From contig JAOALB010000020.1 of NCBI GenBank assembly GCA_025331125.1, forward strand, positions 62,001-126,000: 64,000 nucleotides of DNA. The letters are read 5' to 3'. Of this stretch, positions 21,533 through 33,188 are shown one piece after another. Below the pieces are notes generated by a model. The model searched no databases. It saw only the letters and a program-made list of their open reading frames with translations, and was not told where the DNA came from. Numbering within the stretch: position 1 is the stretch's first letter; the number at the start of each line of letters is the position of its first letter. The stretch comes from Mycogone perniciosa. Taxonomy: Eukaryota > Ascomycota > Sordariomycetes > Hypocreales > Hypocreaceae. Position numbers and translations under genes: made by a program.

Positions 21533-22374
21533 GATGAGTGTTTATCGAGATACACCCAACAACAAATCAGTTGGAAGCATCTTCTGGCATCTTTTTATCG
21601 GAAATATACCATCCACATAGTGACTATTTACACGATTACGATTTGCCATAGGCCCTGCAAGGGTGTATTGCGTGATGCACCATCTGCATCCTCCGACCCG
21701 CTCAAGCGGGTGACAATAAACAGGAACCGCAAGACATCTATTAGTACTTGTATACGATTGGGAGAGATTACTCTTATATTGCTATGGGTAATTATAATCG
21801 GTATGGATAGCTCTTATCTCGCAGTTGTTAGCAATCCATGGTATAATACACTTTTGGGTATATATTTCGCAGTCCGTGTTTTTATTGTCACCTAATACGG
21901 AGTACTTGTCGCCCAACTTGGCCAATAGGAGTCCCACAAGCCGCTTCAGCTCGGCCACTCAGTTGAATTACTATTGGAAGAGTAATCGGAACCTTGAAAG
22001 TGAGTACGGCTATTTAACAGGAGGATTAACATTTTTTGGGTGTTGCTGCCGACTGACCCTAAGTTCGCCGATGATAACTTTAGATAGTCAACGCGCCATT
22101 TTGCATTCCACATTGCGTGATGGACTAGTAGGCAGGCTCTGCCCGTAGACTTCAACGAGGAAGTGACATCTCAAGCGAGATTTGTGAAGAAAAAAAAACG
22201 AGACATCAGTCGTGGACTATTGGATCCTGGACTTGGCATTTAATAAGATTGGAGTATATATCATTGCCGCCTTCACTTGAGCTGTGCACTTCCTAGAAGA
22301 CTAGACTTGCTGGGAGACACCGAATACCAGGGCGATACTGGCAATATCTCGATCGCTTACAGTCGCATATCAAT
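21533..22374. other. Divergent promoter region between the P450 and the permease
   Basis: 842 bp between two start codons facing away from each other. TACGGAGTA lies at 21896-21904. The short open frames have no domain support. Confidence 0.6.
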
Positions 22375-24538
22375 ATGGCGGATCGACTGGGAAATTCTGA
22401 AGGCGATGTCGCCGTTCCGAAGAATCCACAGTCTCGGGACGTTGAGGGAGAGAATACGGCAGATGCGCAAATTCTGGTAAGCTTCCACCTTCTGGCCCGA
22501 TTCATGAGACCACGCATATGCTGACGATTAGTGAAACAGGAAAACCTTGGATACAAGCCCGTACGTATAAGCTGGTTTTTGAGGGGATACATACACATTT
22601 TTGGTAAAGTTGGATGACTGAACCCATTCAGGTGTTACATCGAACATTCAATGTCTTTCATAACTTCGCGACAACCTTTGGTAAGTCTTGGACGAGATTG
22701 TATGTGCAAACGATCCAGTTAGAGCTAACATGTCTTGTCAGCGGCTTTATACTTCATTGGTGGTGTCCGAGTCACCTTCTCCACAGGAATAGCCGCGGGA
22801 GGCAATCTCGCATACTGGTTTGTCTCCCGTCATATTGCGTACGTCTCCTTGCTGACGATAACGAAACAGGACGAGTTTCCTCGTCACTTGCGTCTTTACT
22901 TTCATCAGTGCTGCCGTCATTGCTGAGATATGCTCGTCACTCCCGCTAGCCGGTTCGATTTACCTCTGGGCTGCCGAGGCTGGCGGTCCACGCTACGGAA
23001 GACTGTTTGGCTATGTAGTTGCTTGGTGGAGTACTACGGCCTGGACGACTTTCTGCGCAAGTAAGTGAAGCTACCTTAACTGTGACGTGTGACTCAAGAA
23101 CACTAAAGTGTTCCCAGGTAACACTCAGTCCGCCGTCAATTATATGCTCTCGGTATGATTGGAGAACAATGTGTATACATGACCTATCTACATCATCTGA
23201 CTTGAATACAGGAAATCGTAGTCTTCAATCTAGACTTCCCATCTGACTCCTCAGATGTCAAGTTCTGTGCAGTCCAGTGGGTGGCCACCGAGGTGATGCT
23301 TGCTCTAGCAGCCATATGGAATCTTCTTCCCCGTCAGTCCTTTTGTGTTCCTTACTACTCGCTTCATCTACCAATGGCCTCACTGACTTTCCTTGTATAG
23401 CGCGGTACTTCAAATGGATATTTTACCTATCTACAGCATCTGTACTGCTGGACTTTGTTCTCAACATGATCTGGCTCCCCGTTGCCACCAGCCAAACCAT
23501 TGGATTTCGTTCCGCTCACGATGCCTTCTTAACAACTTACAATGGAACAGGAGCCTCCCCTGGTTGGAATTGGTGTCTCTCGTATCTTGCTACGGCAGGA
23601 ATTCTGATTGGCTTTGATGCATCGGGCCACGTCGCTGAGGAAACCAAGAACGCCAACGTCGCTGCTGCCAGGGGTACCTTCTGGAGCACTGTTGTCAGCG
23701 GCTTGGGGGGCTTCATCGTCGTCATTCTCTTTCTCTTCTGCGCGGTAAGTCACAGTCCAAAGCATCAGGGAGAAACTCCGGAAACGTTCTAACAAGAGAT
23801 ATTGTTAGCCCGATGCGGACACCCTTTTCTCCTATGGTGGGGCTCAGCCATTCGTGCCTCTCTACGCTGCTATTCTCGGCGAAGGAGGTCATATCGTCAT
23901 GAATATTGTCTGCGTAGTTGCTTTGTGGTTTGTAGGTTATCTCTTCCCCCAACGTTCTGGAAATAAATGTCACTGGGGCATCAAGGTTAACTGTCGTGTA
24001 GAACACTGCTATCGCAATCCTCGCTGCCTCACGTCTAGTCTTCGCCGTTGCTAGAGACGGAGTATTGCCCTACTCACCCTGGGTCTCCAAGGTCGTTGAC
24101 GGACAACCCCGGAACGCCGTCATCGTGGTATGGGTTGTCTCCTCCATCATCACCTGTACCATCCTGCCCTCCTCCGTGGCCTTCACTTCGCTCGTTTCCG
24201 CTGCTGGTGTTCCCTCAGCAGCGGCTTACGGACTGATTTGCCTGGGCCGTCTCTTCCTTACACCCAATACTTTCCCCAAGCCGGCATGGAGCCTTGGCCG
24301 CTGGAGCAAGCCTTTCCAGGCCATCTCAGTTTTATGGAATGGTTGGGTCGTGGCTGTGTTGTATTCTCCCTACCAGTTTCCCGTTTCGGCCTCAAACCTC
24401 AACTATGCTCCTGTAATTATGGCGATTGTGACGATATTCGCGGTCTTGTCGTGGTGGTATATCCCGGCTGAGAGGTGGTTACCAAGCAAGCGGATTGAGG
24501 AGACGCTGAACGCAGGAGAGACGACGGATGAATCATAG
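22375..24538 (+). CDS. Amino-acid/GABA-type permease (APC superfamily)
   Basis: Predicted plasma-membrane transporter of an amino acid, GABA or choline-like substrate. Ten exons (22375-22476, 22540-22560, 22632-22680, 22742-22817, 22870-23060, 23118-23152, 23212-23332, 23401-23744, 23809-23931, 24002-24538) give 532 residues, an exact multiple of three. Exon 2 encodes only seven residues. The family is shown by the cytosolic ENLGYKPVLHRTFNVFHNFA start, EICSSLPLAGSIYLWAAEAG, the GFDASGHVAEETKNA segment after helix 6, and ARDGVLPYSPWVSKV. About 12 hydrophobic helices are visible. It is divergent from the P450, so the two may share control. The exact substrate cannot be read from the sequence. 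Confidence 0.92.
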
Positions 24539-24917
24539 GATTTGAGGGTGAAGAACACAAATATTACACTTATTATCCCTTTTCACCTGGGAGTATTACA
24601 AGAGTGAACAAGCATCACCGGCATCATTGCTTCTTATTAAGTTTGCCCGTACTCACATATCATTAATTCATTCACTCACTCTAATAGAGGAAATTTGTCC
24701 GTGTATTCATCAAAGCTATTCATTTATTTTACTATAAAGGCTGTCAGATAACGTCGCCGCCATATACCGCCTCCAACGCCTTGGTCTTTCGTCAAAGATG
24801 ATTGAAACAAATCCAAAGCCAACCCAACGCAGCCCCATGCATGCTAGCAAGACTCCAGACTCCCCCATAAAACCAACCGACTCATTCGTTCCTATTCCAT
24901 CGTCGCCCTCCCCTGCC
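24539..24917. other. Convergent 3' region between the permease and gdhA
   Basis: 379 bp holding the two 3' UTRs. Nothing else was recognised. Confidence 0.6.
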
Positions 24918-26621
24918 TTACTGCTCCGAAGCCCACCAGTCTCCCTGGTCGTGCATGGCCTGAGCAACCTTGACAAAGCCTGCAATATTGCTTCCGGCCA
25001 CCAAGCTGGGCAGCTCACCCTCCTTTGATTGGACATATTTCTTCGCTGTCTCGAGACCAGCCGTGAAGGCGTTCTTCATGATGCCCTTGAGCTTATCGTC
25101 CACTTCCTTTTCAGTCCAAGGCAGACGCTGAAACCACCGAGTTAGCTGTTGTCACTACATACGGGCGCTGTTCATATCATGGGGGGAGCTTACCTGGCTG
25201 TTCTGAGCCATCTCCAATCCAGACACGGCAACACCACCGCAGTTGGCGGCCTTTCCTGGGGCATACCAAACCGACTTGGCGCCTTTATCACGTCGCTGCG
25301 CTTCAAAGAGATCAATCGCCTCTTGTGTGCATCCCATGTTCGATCCCTCCGCCACAACGAGCACACCTCCTGCAATAAGCGATTCAGCCTCCGCCTTGCT
25401 GACCTCATTCTGTGTTGCGCTCGGCAGGGCGACATCCACCTTTCCAACATGGATCCATGGCCTGGCTCCGTGGTAGTACTTGAACTTGTCGCCGTAGTTG
25501 AAGTCGGTCAGGGGGCGGCGCTGGGCCTTGAGATCGGCAATCTCGTAGATGTGCTCGGGCTTGAACTCGCCGTCCTCGGGGGCGATGAGCACACCGTTGG
25601 AGTCGGAGAGAGAGACGACGGTAGCGCCGAGTTCGATGCATTTAAGGGCTGCGTATTGGGCGACGTTGCCGGATCCAGAGATGGCAACGCGTTTACCGGC
25701 GAAGCTGCCCTGTCCGGCGTATGCGAGCATGTGCTCGACATAGTAGACCAGGCCGTAGCCAGTAGCCTCTGTAATTTTCACTCGTTAGCTAGGACTACTA
25801 CATCACTGTTGAAGTAGAAGAACGGAACGTACCAGGTCGAATCAAGCTGCCTCCCCAGCTCAGCCCCTTGCCAGTCAGGACACCCTCCCACTTGTTCCTC
25901 GCCTGACGGTACGCGCCGAACATGTAGCCAATCTCGCGGCCAGAGACACCAATGTCGCCAGCGGGAACGTCCGTATCGGCGCCAATGTGCTTGGACAGCT
26001 CGCGCATAAACGCCTGGCAGAATCGTCGGATCTCTCCGTCACTCTTACCCTTGGGATCGAAGTCGGCGCCTCCCTTGCCGCCTCCCATGTTCACTACAGA
26101 TTGCAAGTTAGATAAAATATTGCTGGTGGGATTGTGATGGGAGTGAATGCTTACATCCAGTGAGGGCATTCTTGAAGATCTGCTCAAAACCAAGGAATTT
26201 AAGACTGAGAGAGACAGGAGTTTGTTAGCCATGGACCCCCTCCAGAGACAGGCGAATTTTTTTCTCCTGTTGTAGATATGACGTACATGGACAAGTTGAC
26301 TGAAGGGTGGAATCGAAGACCGCCCTTATACGGACCAAGAGCCGAGTTGAACTGAACACGGTATCCCCGGTTCACACGAAGTCGCCCGTTGTCGTCCTCC
26401 CAAGTAACTCGGAACTGGAGCACGCGCTCAGGAATGGAGCACACCTCCAGGGCAGTGCGATATTCGGGGTGTTCCTCGAACAAGCTGCTGTCCTCAAGGG
26501 TGCTGACCAGCTCTAAAAGTCGTCAAACATCCATGGTTAGCGAACAATTGCGGTTTCTGGCGGCGAGCGACGAACCGTTGTAGGCCTGCTGGAACTCAGG
26601 CTCGGCAGGAAGGTGAGACAT
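24918..26621 (-). CDS. gdhA: NADP-specific glutamate dehydrogenase
   Basis: Catalyses reductive amination of 2-oxoglutarate to glutamate with NADPH, the main ammonium-assimilating step in the cytosol. Six exons (26621-26576, 26512-26287, 26204-26155, 26093-25833, 25768-25194, 25127-24918) give 455 residues, the usual fungal length. Conserved segments include RVQFNSALGPYKGGLRFHPS and the catalytic-lysine loop LNMGGGKGGADFDPKG. Further along are DVPAGDIGVSGREIG, the Rossmann motif ISGSGNVAQYAA, and the tail SLVAGSNIAGFVKVAQAM. The short first exon encodes MSHLPAEPEFQQAYN, like other fungal gdhA genes. A TATAAA box lies about 170 bp upstream. GATA motifs further upstream fit control by the nitrogen regulator AreA, which is known for this gene in Aspergillus. 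Confidence 0.97.
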
Positions 26622-26667
26622 GGAAGACTTCTTTGAGGTGATGAGTACTGAAGGCGACATGTTGTCG

Positions 26668-26719
26668 TATGTATGTATGTATATGTATATGTGTATGTGT
26701 GTGTATGTGTGTGTGTGTG
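26668..26719. repeat. GT / ATGT microsatellite just upstream of gdhA
   Basis: About 52 bases of alternating GTAT and GT units, 47-98 bp before the gdhA start codon and downstream of the TATA box. It probably lies within the 5' untranslated leader, as a CA-rich run in the transcript. Confidence 0.85.
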
Positions 26720-26788
26720 GTCGCGTGCTCGTGTGCGAGTATAGGCGTCAAGGTGTAAGTCGCAAGAGACGCAGCAAAACAAGAGTTG

Positions 26789-26794
26789 TTTATA
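26789..26794 (-). promoter_or_regulatory. gdhA TATA box
   Basis: TATAAA on the minus strand, 168 bp before the start codon, at a reasonable spacing for a highly expressed fungal gene with a leader of about 100-140 bases. Confidence 0.5.
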
Positions 26795-27032
26795 AATCTA
26801 ACAAACAAGAGAAACAAGAGAATCACCATCTATCGGGGGGGGAGCGAACCACCCCATATATACACAATCTCCCACTCCAGATGCGACGACCCACGCCCGG
26901 TGAAGCTTGGCTTGGGAATCTTGTTCCCAGAAACCGTCACTTGAATGGTATGGTACGTTACCTCCTAACCCTCCCAGATCATGCTCCGGCGTCTAGGCCG
27001 CCGCATTACTCCGAAAGTCGCTCCCGGCCTTG

Positions 27033-27346
27033 GATAGATAGATAGCCGGGAGAGGGAGAGGGAGGGGACATCACGGCCATGATAGGCCGACGAGCAGGAC
27101 ATCACGGAAAGCAAAAAGGTAATGGCTCACGTTCCGGCACGCTGATAACCCCCCCGCTCGGCCTTCAGGAACCCCACGTAGGGAGAGTTCCATCTCATCT
27201 CATCTCGGAGGTACTTCGTATTGCTGCGTGCAATTAAAGCATATAAGGTGGCTGGCATGCTTGTCGTCCGGATCGAGTCAATCAGGCGTGTCTTTCGATA
27301 ATAAAATCGAGTCCAGGAAAAGACAGATAGATAGCCGTCTCTGATA
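27033..27346. promoter_or_regulatory. Two GATA clusters upstream of gdhA (candidate AreA sites)
   Basis: GATA cores start at 27033, 27037, 27041, 27297, 27326, 27330 and 27343 on the plus strand. Most fit HGATAR, including AGATAG four times, TGATAG and CGATAA. They lie 410-725 bp upstream of the nitrogen-assimilation gene gdhA, as expected for AreA-type control. Confidence 0.5.
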
Positions 27347-28422
27347 GCGGCGACGACCCAATGCTCGCCTGAGATTGGCCAGCCTTGCCACCTGGTTTGA
27401 AGATTCGATTGCGTCGCGACATGCTCGCTGTCCAATGGCGTGAGTTGGCTCTCTTGGCATCTGGAGGTGCCGTTACCGGGGCTTTGGATGTGTTATGATA
27501 GTACGAAGTAGTATGAGGGAGATGCAAGATGGAGTATTAGATGCATAGTGGCACTGCTAGCAGGTTTCATATGTACGAACGGAGTACTTACTAGGCAGCT
27601 GCATCGGAAGCAAAAGCGCCCCATATGCTAATATGCTTGTTTTATGCCCTTGGTACTACGTTCCACCAATATCATCTCACATACGGAGCACCTACACACA
27701 CACAAACCACACATACATACCCCATTCACCCTCTCTCCGTGCTTCCGGTTTCTCCCATTCCACTGCCATGTGCGAAGTACTCCGTAGTATTAGTCCTGCT
27801 GGCCATGCGGTATCGGAGCCCATTGTTTTTTACGCATGCGCACGATGCGCCACTGTCGTCAGGCCGTCTCCATCAAAGCTTCACTCTCCAGCCATCCAGA
27901 GCCCTCAGGCCGTCCGAATCCGGCAAAAAGGCTAGCGGTTAGGGATCAAAACGGAGACTTCTTCAAGATGAGATCCGCTCGCTCGACGGGAAGCCCATTC
28001 AATATTTCCGATTTCATTTGAGCCTCCTGAAATATACCGCGCGCGCCGTCTTCGGGAGCAGAACATGACGTCGCCTCGGAGAAACGCCGCCTCCTACCGA
28101 ACGGACATACGCCGATCTCCGCAGTCTTTCAATACTATCATTACCGAGTATTTGCTTCTAATAGATGGACGTAACTGATTTTGATACACCACTCCAACAG
28201 TCAATCAGATGGAACGGCCCGTCACCTCCATCGAGTCCTCTGACAAAAAGTGTCCTCACATCGAAACCAGCGTATAATGCACATCTGCCCTCCCACCCTC
28301 CAAGAAACGCCACCCAATGATTAAGAAGAGCTTGTCTTGCGCGTCGTGTACGAAGTACCCCGATGCTGCCACCCTCCTTGCCACTCTTCTTGCCACCCTC
28401 CATTCAGCTCACCAGCCCCCCT

Positions 28423-31400
28423 TCACCAAATGGCTGCTTGGTCTGCGTCGAATCTTGACAGCTCCTTGCCCGCATCCTCTAGATCCTTCTTCGCCTTCAT
28501 TCTCATGTAGAAGATCGGACAGTCCTTGCTACTGCAGATAACCTCGCAGTGCATGCTGCCTTGGCATCGCTGGCATTGCGTCCACAGCCGCCCGAATCGC
28601 ACTTCCAGATCCGACACCTTGTCCAGCGTCTTGTTATAGAGCTCCCCCACGCGAGGTGCGCAGTCCGCGCATACCGCGCCTGCACTCTCATGCTTCCCCG
28701 TTAGCGGTTTCTTGCATCCCATGCATGTCTGCGTCTTCTTGGCAAACTTCATTAATCCACCAACTGTGGGTGCCGCCACCGAAATTGTCCGCGTGTGGTC
28801 GCCAGTCAAGAGCGACTTGGCTTTTGTCTCTCCCAAGATGGGCTCAAAGATACGCCCCAAAGGCTTCGCCAGCTGGTTATCCAGGTAGTATTTTGTGTCG
28901 ATGGGCACGTTGTTCTCGAGAACGTAGATGGGATCCTCAGACTTTTCAAAGTTTTTGGCTCCCGCAGCTCCCCTCACCATGACATACGCAACACGATCGC
29001 CAAGAGCAGGTGCTGAGCCCGCGTCACGCTTCTTCATCCTCTGCGCGAGCTCCACGTGTGCTTGTTTGGCAGCATAATCTTCCTTTGTCAATGCCTTTGT
29101 AATCACGAGCTTCGACATGTCGACCTTGTTTTGTAACAAGTCCGCGATCGTATCCTTGACGTAGCTTGTATGGTGGTCAGCGGGTTTTTCGTGTTCCTCA
29201 ATAAAATTATAAACTTACGCTTGTGCACCCTGTACGTCCCGGTCGATCAGAATCATCCGTAGGACCTTTTCAATGACAGTTTGCACCAACAAACAGTTGT
29301 CTCGTCGCACCGTTTCGATGCCCTTCGTATCCATTTTGTCATACTTCTCCGTCTTTGTCCAGTATAATCCAGCATAGCGCTTCTTGTTAATGAGCAGGTA
29401 AGGAAAGTAGACCTTTTCGAATTCCAACTTGATGGGCTTGTGAAACTTGGACGACACATATTGAGCCGCTTCCTCTCCCAGCTTCATCGCCTCAGCAAGT
29501 TCCTTGGTTCCAAACTTGACCATGACGGAATCGGTATCACCATAGATGACTTGGGCATCATGAGAATATCCGTTTGCAATATTGTACTTCTTCTCCACTT
29601 CGTCCTTCGTTTTCTCAATCATTTGACGACCAAAACTAGTCGTACTACTGGCGATTGCCAGACATGGCAACTTTCCTGTTGTTGCACCCGTCAAGCCGTA
29701 AACACTGTTCGCACTGATCTTCAACGCCAATTGTCGACCGTTCAGCACAGCCTTCTTGAAAGGGTCTGTCTCAATAGCCAACTCTCGTTTCGCCTGTTTT
29801 CTGGCGGAGAGCAATTCTTCAAGAATCTGAGCAAGCAGCCCTTTTCGTTTCTTCGCCGTCACAAATCGATCCCCATTCGGAGTAACAATGTAGTCTTCAT
29901 CTTTTGTCAACTTAAACTTTTCGACGTCATCCGCTCTCAACAACGTTGTATAGCAGAGGTTGTGTGCTTGAATAATACTGGGGTACAGGGAAGCAAAATC
30001 AAGTGTAGCGATGGGTACATCATAGTAGCCTCGCGTTGGCTCAATGACTGTAGCACCTTCGTATTGATCATCGGTTCCCTCGGCCCTTAGATTCGGGATG
30101 ACAAGCTTCTGTTCCAAGGCCTTGCGGAAAAGCTGACTGACGAACTTGATTTGCTGACCACGAGAAAGCAGGAAATTGAAAGGCACGCCTGTAACTCTGG
30201 CCATCTCAGTGTAGTTTTCGAGGCATGACAGTTTATCCATCAATCTCTGGGGAAGATACGCGTCTTTGAGACAGTAGAGTGCTAAACGTCGACGTGATTC
30301 AGGAGTTCCGTTGAAAAGTTCTGTGATCATGGTGTGATGCACATCCTCCTTCTGCTCTCCCAAAAAGTGAGCACATACCGAGTTCAGTGTGTAGCTTCGA
30401 AGATGGTGATCACGCTGAATCAGTTGCAACAAGTCCAATTGTAACCGGCCGTTGGTATTGGTAGCCTTGGTGTCTCGGCTACCAATCTGCTTGCTTGAGA
30501 AGTTGGTTTCCTTGACTTTGGATGGTATAGAGGGAATACGAGACCAGAACTCAAAGTTCGGCACCTTCAGATGCCTTGCGCGGTCCAGCAGATATGGAAA
30601 GTCGAAGTTGGCAATATTGTATCCGGTGATGATATCGGGATCTACCCGCACCAAAAACTGTTGCCACTCACTCAGCATCTTCTCCTCCTTCTCGAAATCT
30701 AGGATTTGTGTGGCCACAATGGAGCTAGTGGTGTCTAGGCAAAAGACGTTTCGGATAAAGGGCTTCTTCTCTCCATATTTTGTGACAACATTGGCGATCT
30801 GGATAACTGGGTCCATGTTGGCCTCGGGGAAGATTCCTTTGCGTCCAGCACACTCGATATCGAAGGACAATATGCGGAGAGGGGCCATCTTGGCCCATTC
30901 GCCTTCTGGCTTGTGAGCAATAAGGTCTATGTAAGTGACTTCCGCCTCGATTTGACAGTTGGATTGTCGGCTATGTTCGGGGATCAACTTGTAAAAACCA
31001 GCCGGGGCTTCCACCCATGACATGCCTTGAATCTAATAGGGGTCAGCTTAATGCCAGGGGAAGAGAGAAAGCATCTCTTACCTTGCAGTCCACCATGAAC
31101 CGGAGCACGTATTGAATATTGTCATAGGTTTTGAGTCCGCCATCCAACACTCCCCACATACCTTTCCAGTTTGCGTGACCGCCCTCGATGGTTGACCGAA
31201 CCTTGTTGATAAACTTGGGGTCTGTAACAGTGATTTTCAGGTAGGGACTCTGAACATTGCCCTGGTAACCATAGATGTCCTCCCTCAAAGCCAATGTAAT
31301 GGAATGGATTGCCGGCTGATGCTGAGCGATCTGCGACTCAAGATAAGTCTTGAATGCGGCACAATCCTTTGGCTGAAAGGACATTGGGGCGGCCACGAAG

Positions 31401-31843
31401 AGGTAGTGCTTGAAATCGGTGACATGCAACATTACTGAGTTGCCCTCGTCCGTTACGCCAAAAAGCTTCACGGTAGCCTTGCCGCCATGTAGGGTTCCCT
31501 CCTCGGCCTCAATTGACTGAAAGCAGAGGCTGTCTCGCTCCGGGGCGAAGTCCGTTACGGGAGGCCGGTCCCATACTTGATCCTTCTCGCTGTTGTTGCG
31601 CTTCAGGTCTGAGATATCCTGGCTAAGCTTCTCGAGAACCTCGGACTCGAATGCGCTCTTCGGCTGGCTAGATCCAAACCTGGCCCGGGGGTCCTTCTGT
31701 GAACTGGTAAAGCGAGGGGCTGGTGATGAAGAGGGGATGTCGGTCTTGCGCTTCTTGACGGATGACGGTGATGAGGGGAGGTTCTGGCGAGTGCGGGACT
31801 CGCCCAGCACACGCTTCTGGGGAACAATAACTCCGGAAGGCAT
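28423..31843 (-). CDS. pol3: DNA polymerase delta catalytic subunit
   Basis: Replicative B-family polymerase that synthesises mainly the lagging strand, with 3'-5' proofreading. Three exons (31843-31082, 31032-29219, 29164-28423) give 1,105 residues, matching other fungal Pol3 proteins. The N-terminal 60 residues are basic and Ser-rich with a KKRK nuclear signal. The exonuclease Exo I motif is FDIECAG (about 311-317), followed by GYNIANFDFPYL and YCLKDAYLP. Polymerase motifs are DFASLYPSIIQAHNLCY (A), KISANSVYG (B) and YGDTDSVMV (C). The C-terminus carries CysA (CMGC..CADC, from about 1006) and CysB (CQRC..C..C, from about 1056), the latter being the Fe-S ligand set. No catalytic residue appears to be missing. 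Confidence 0.98.
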
Positions 31844-33188
31844 GGCAAGCTCTTTTCGAAGAAGAAGTGTGTGTTGAAAAGGCTAATACCAGCCGTTCCT
31901 CGTCATGTAGAAGGTTGATTAATAGAGGGAGGATGCAATCATCCCAATAGACACGACTTTTCGATTACACGCGCCTTTCAACCGTGACGTGACGAGACCC
32001 ACAAGTGGTTTAATAGGCTCGCTCGCACGTGAGTTGGCGTTTCGCTTGGATAAAGCAGGCCCCGCACTGTGCTTTGGCTGCCGTGACGACCAAACCAGGC
32101 ACAGAAGCAGCATCATGGCTATTAATTGACGGCTTGCAATGAAAGAGATGTCTGTGTGAAGATAAAATTAACTATTAATTAGTTAAAGTATAGGTTGACA
32201 TGGGATCAATCAACAGCTACGATAATCTTGGCCAGCATCCATAAAACCCCAACCTATAACAACTATCTACTCCGTACCAAGGACAGCATCGCCATCAAAC
32301 TCACCCACCTGTCAAGCTTTTGGCCTATCTCTGGACAAAGCATTCTGTAAATCCCGTCAGCATCTGTTCAAAAATCATCCTTCATGTAAACCCAGAAACA
32401 GCAACGGTTGATATAAGACATCCATTGTAACTCATCAGCTGGTCCCAGAGGGAACGTTCAGCTAAGCCATGCATAAAGTGGAATTCATCACATGCAAACC
32501 AAGTAGTATCGGCTGTAGAAAAAGAGTCTTCTCCTTACCTGCAAACGAGATCTTCTAAATGCCTGAATGCGAGTCAAGATTCGCCTTGTTGGCTGGTAGC
32601 TGGCAGAACATCAAACAAGCATCCAGAGGACAAAAGAAATGGAAAGAAGTAAAGGAACGCAAATTGGTTCCAAAGAACAACTTAAATATTTATTTAGGCA
32701 GAGGTTGTAATATGTCACACTGCGTGGCACCTGCCTGCCACCTTTGTTTTCTGTTAGTCATTCGCTCAGGGATCTGCACACAATCGTGTGACCAGTCAGT
32801 CTGGGCAGATGCAGCTCTCTCTTCCTATTACCCTCACTCGTTTTTCAGTGCAGACAGTAGGCCGCCAAGCATGCAGCCTCCTGCAGCCTCATGGTGTGTG
32901 CTGAGTGAGCTTCAATAGCGAATCCCCCTTTACAACCATTAAGAATAGCCACCCAAGTGAGCCATGCTCTGCTGTATTACATACACGTGGATTTGCCTCT
33001 CTCGCTCTGTCTACCATCTTTTTGTAGTGGGTGTAACCGTGACCTTTCTCTCGACCTTTAACGCCGGCGCTGTGCGATACAAACAATCCTACCAGTCCGA
33101 GTCCCCTCCTCCCAGATGTAACCAAAAATCCTTGGCCCGTAGCAGCCAAGCCTTGGCGGGCCGACCTCGTATAATGAGTGTCAGCTGT
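31844..33188. other. pol3 upstream region and 3' side of the rhomboid gene
   Basis: 1.3 kb without a supported gene. CACGTG lies at 32026-32031, about 185 bp before the pol3 start, and TACTCCGTA at 32268-32276. Two open frames of 86-119 codons have no domain and biased composition. Confidence 0.6.

Larger units (their letters stand above)
26622..28422. other. gdhA upstream region
   Basis: 1.8 kb between the gdhA start and the stop codon of the polymerase gene, both on the minus strand. It holds a GT/ATGT microsatellite, a TATA box, two GATA clusters and four exact TACGGAGTA-type nonamers (27212, 27502, 27778, 28349). A GC-rich stretch at about 27,860-28,150 looks coding-like in places but has no continuous frame or domain. 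Confidence 0.6.

Noticed and set aside
27860..28160. GC-rich, coding-like stretch upstream of gdhA, possible gene or transposon relic
   Set aside because: Fragments in different frames look protein-like but stops interrupt each, and no family is recognised.
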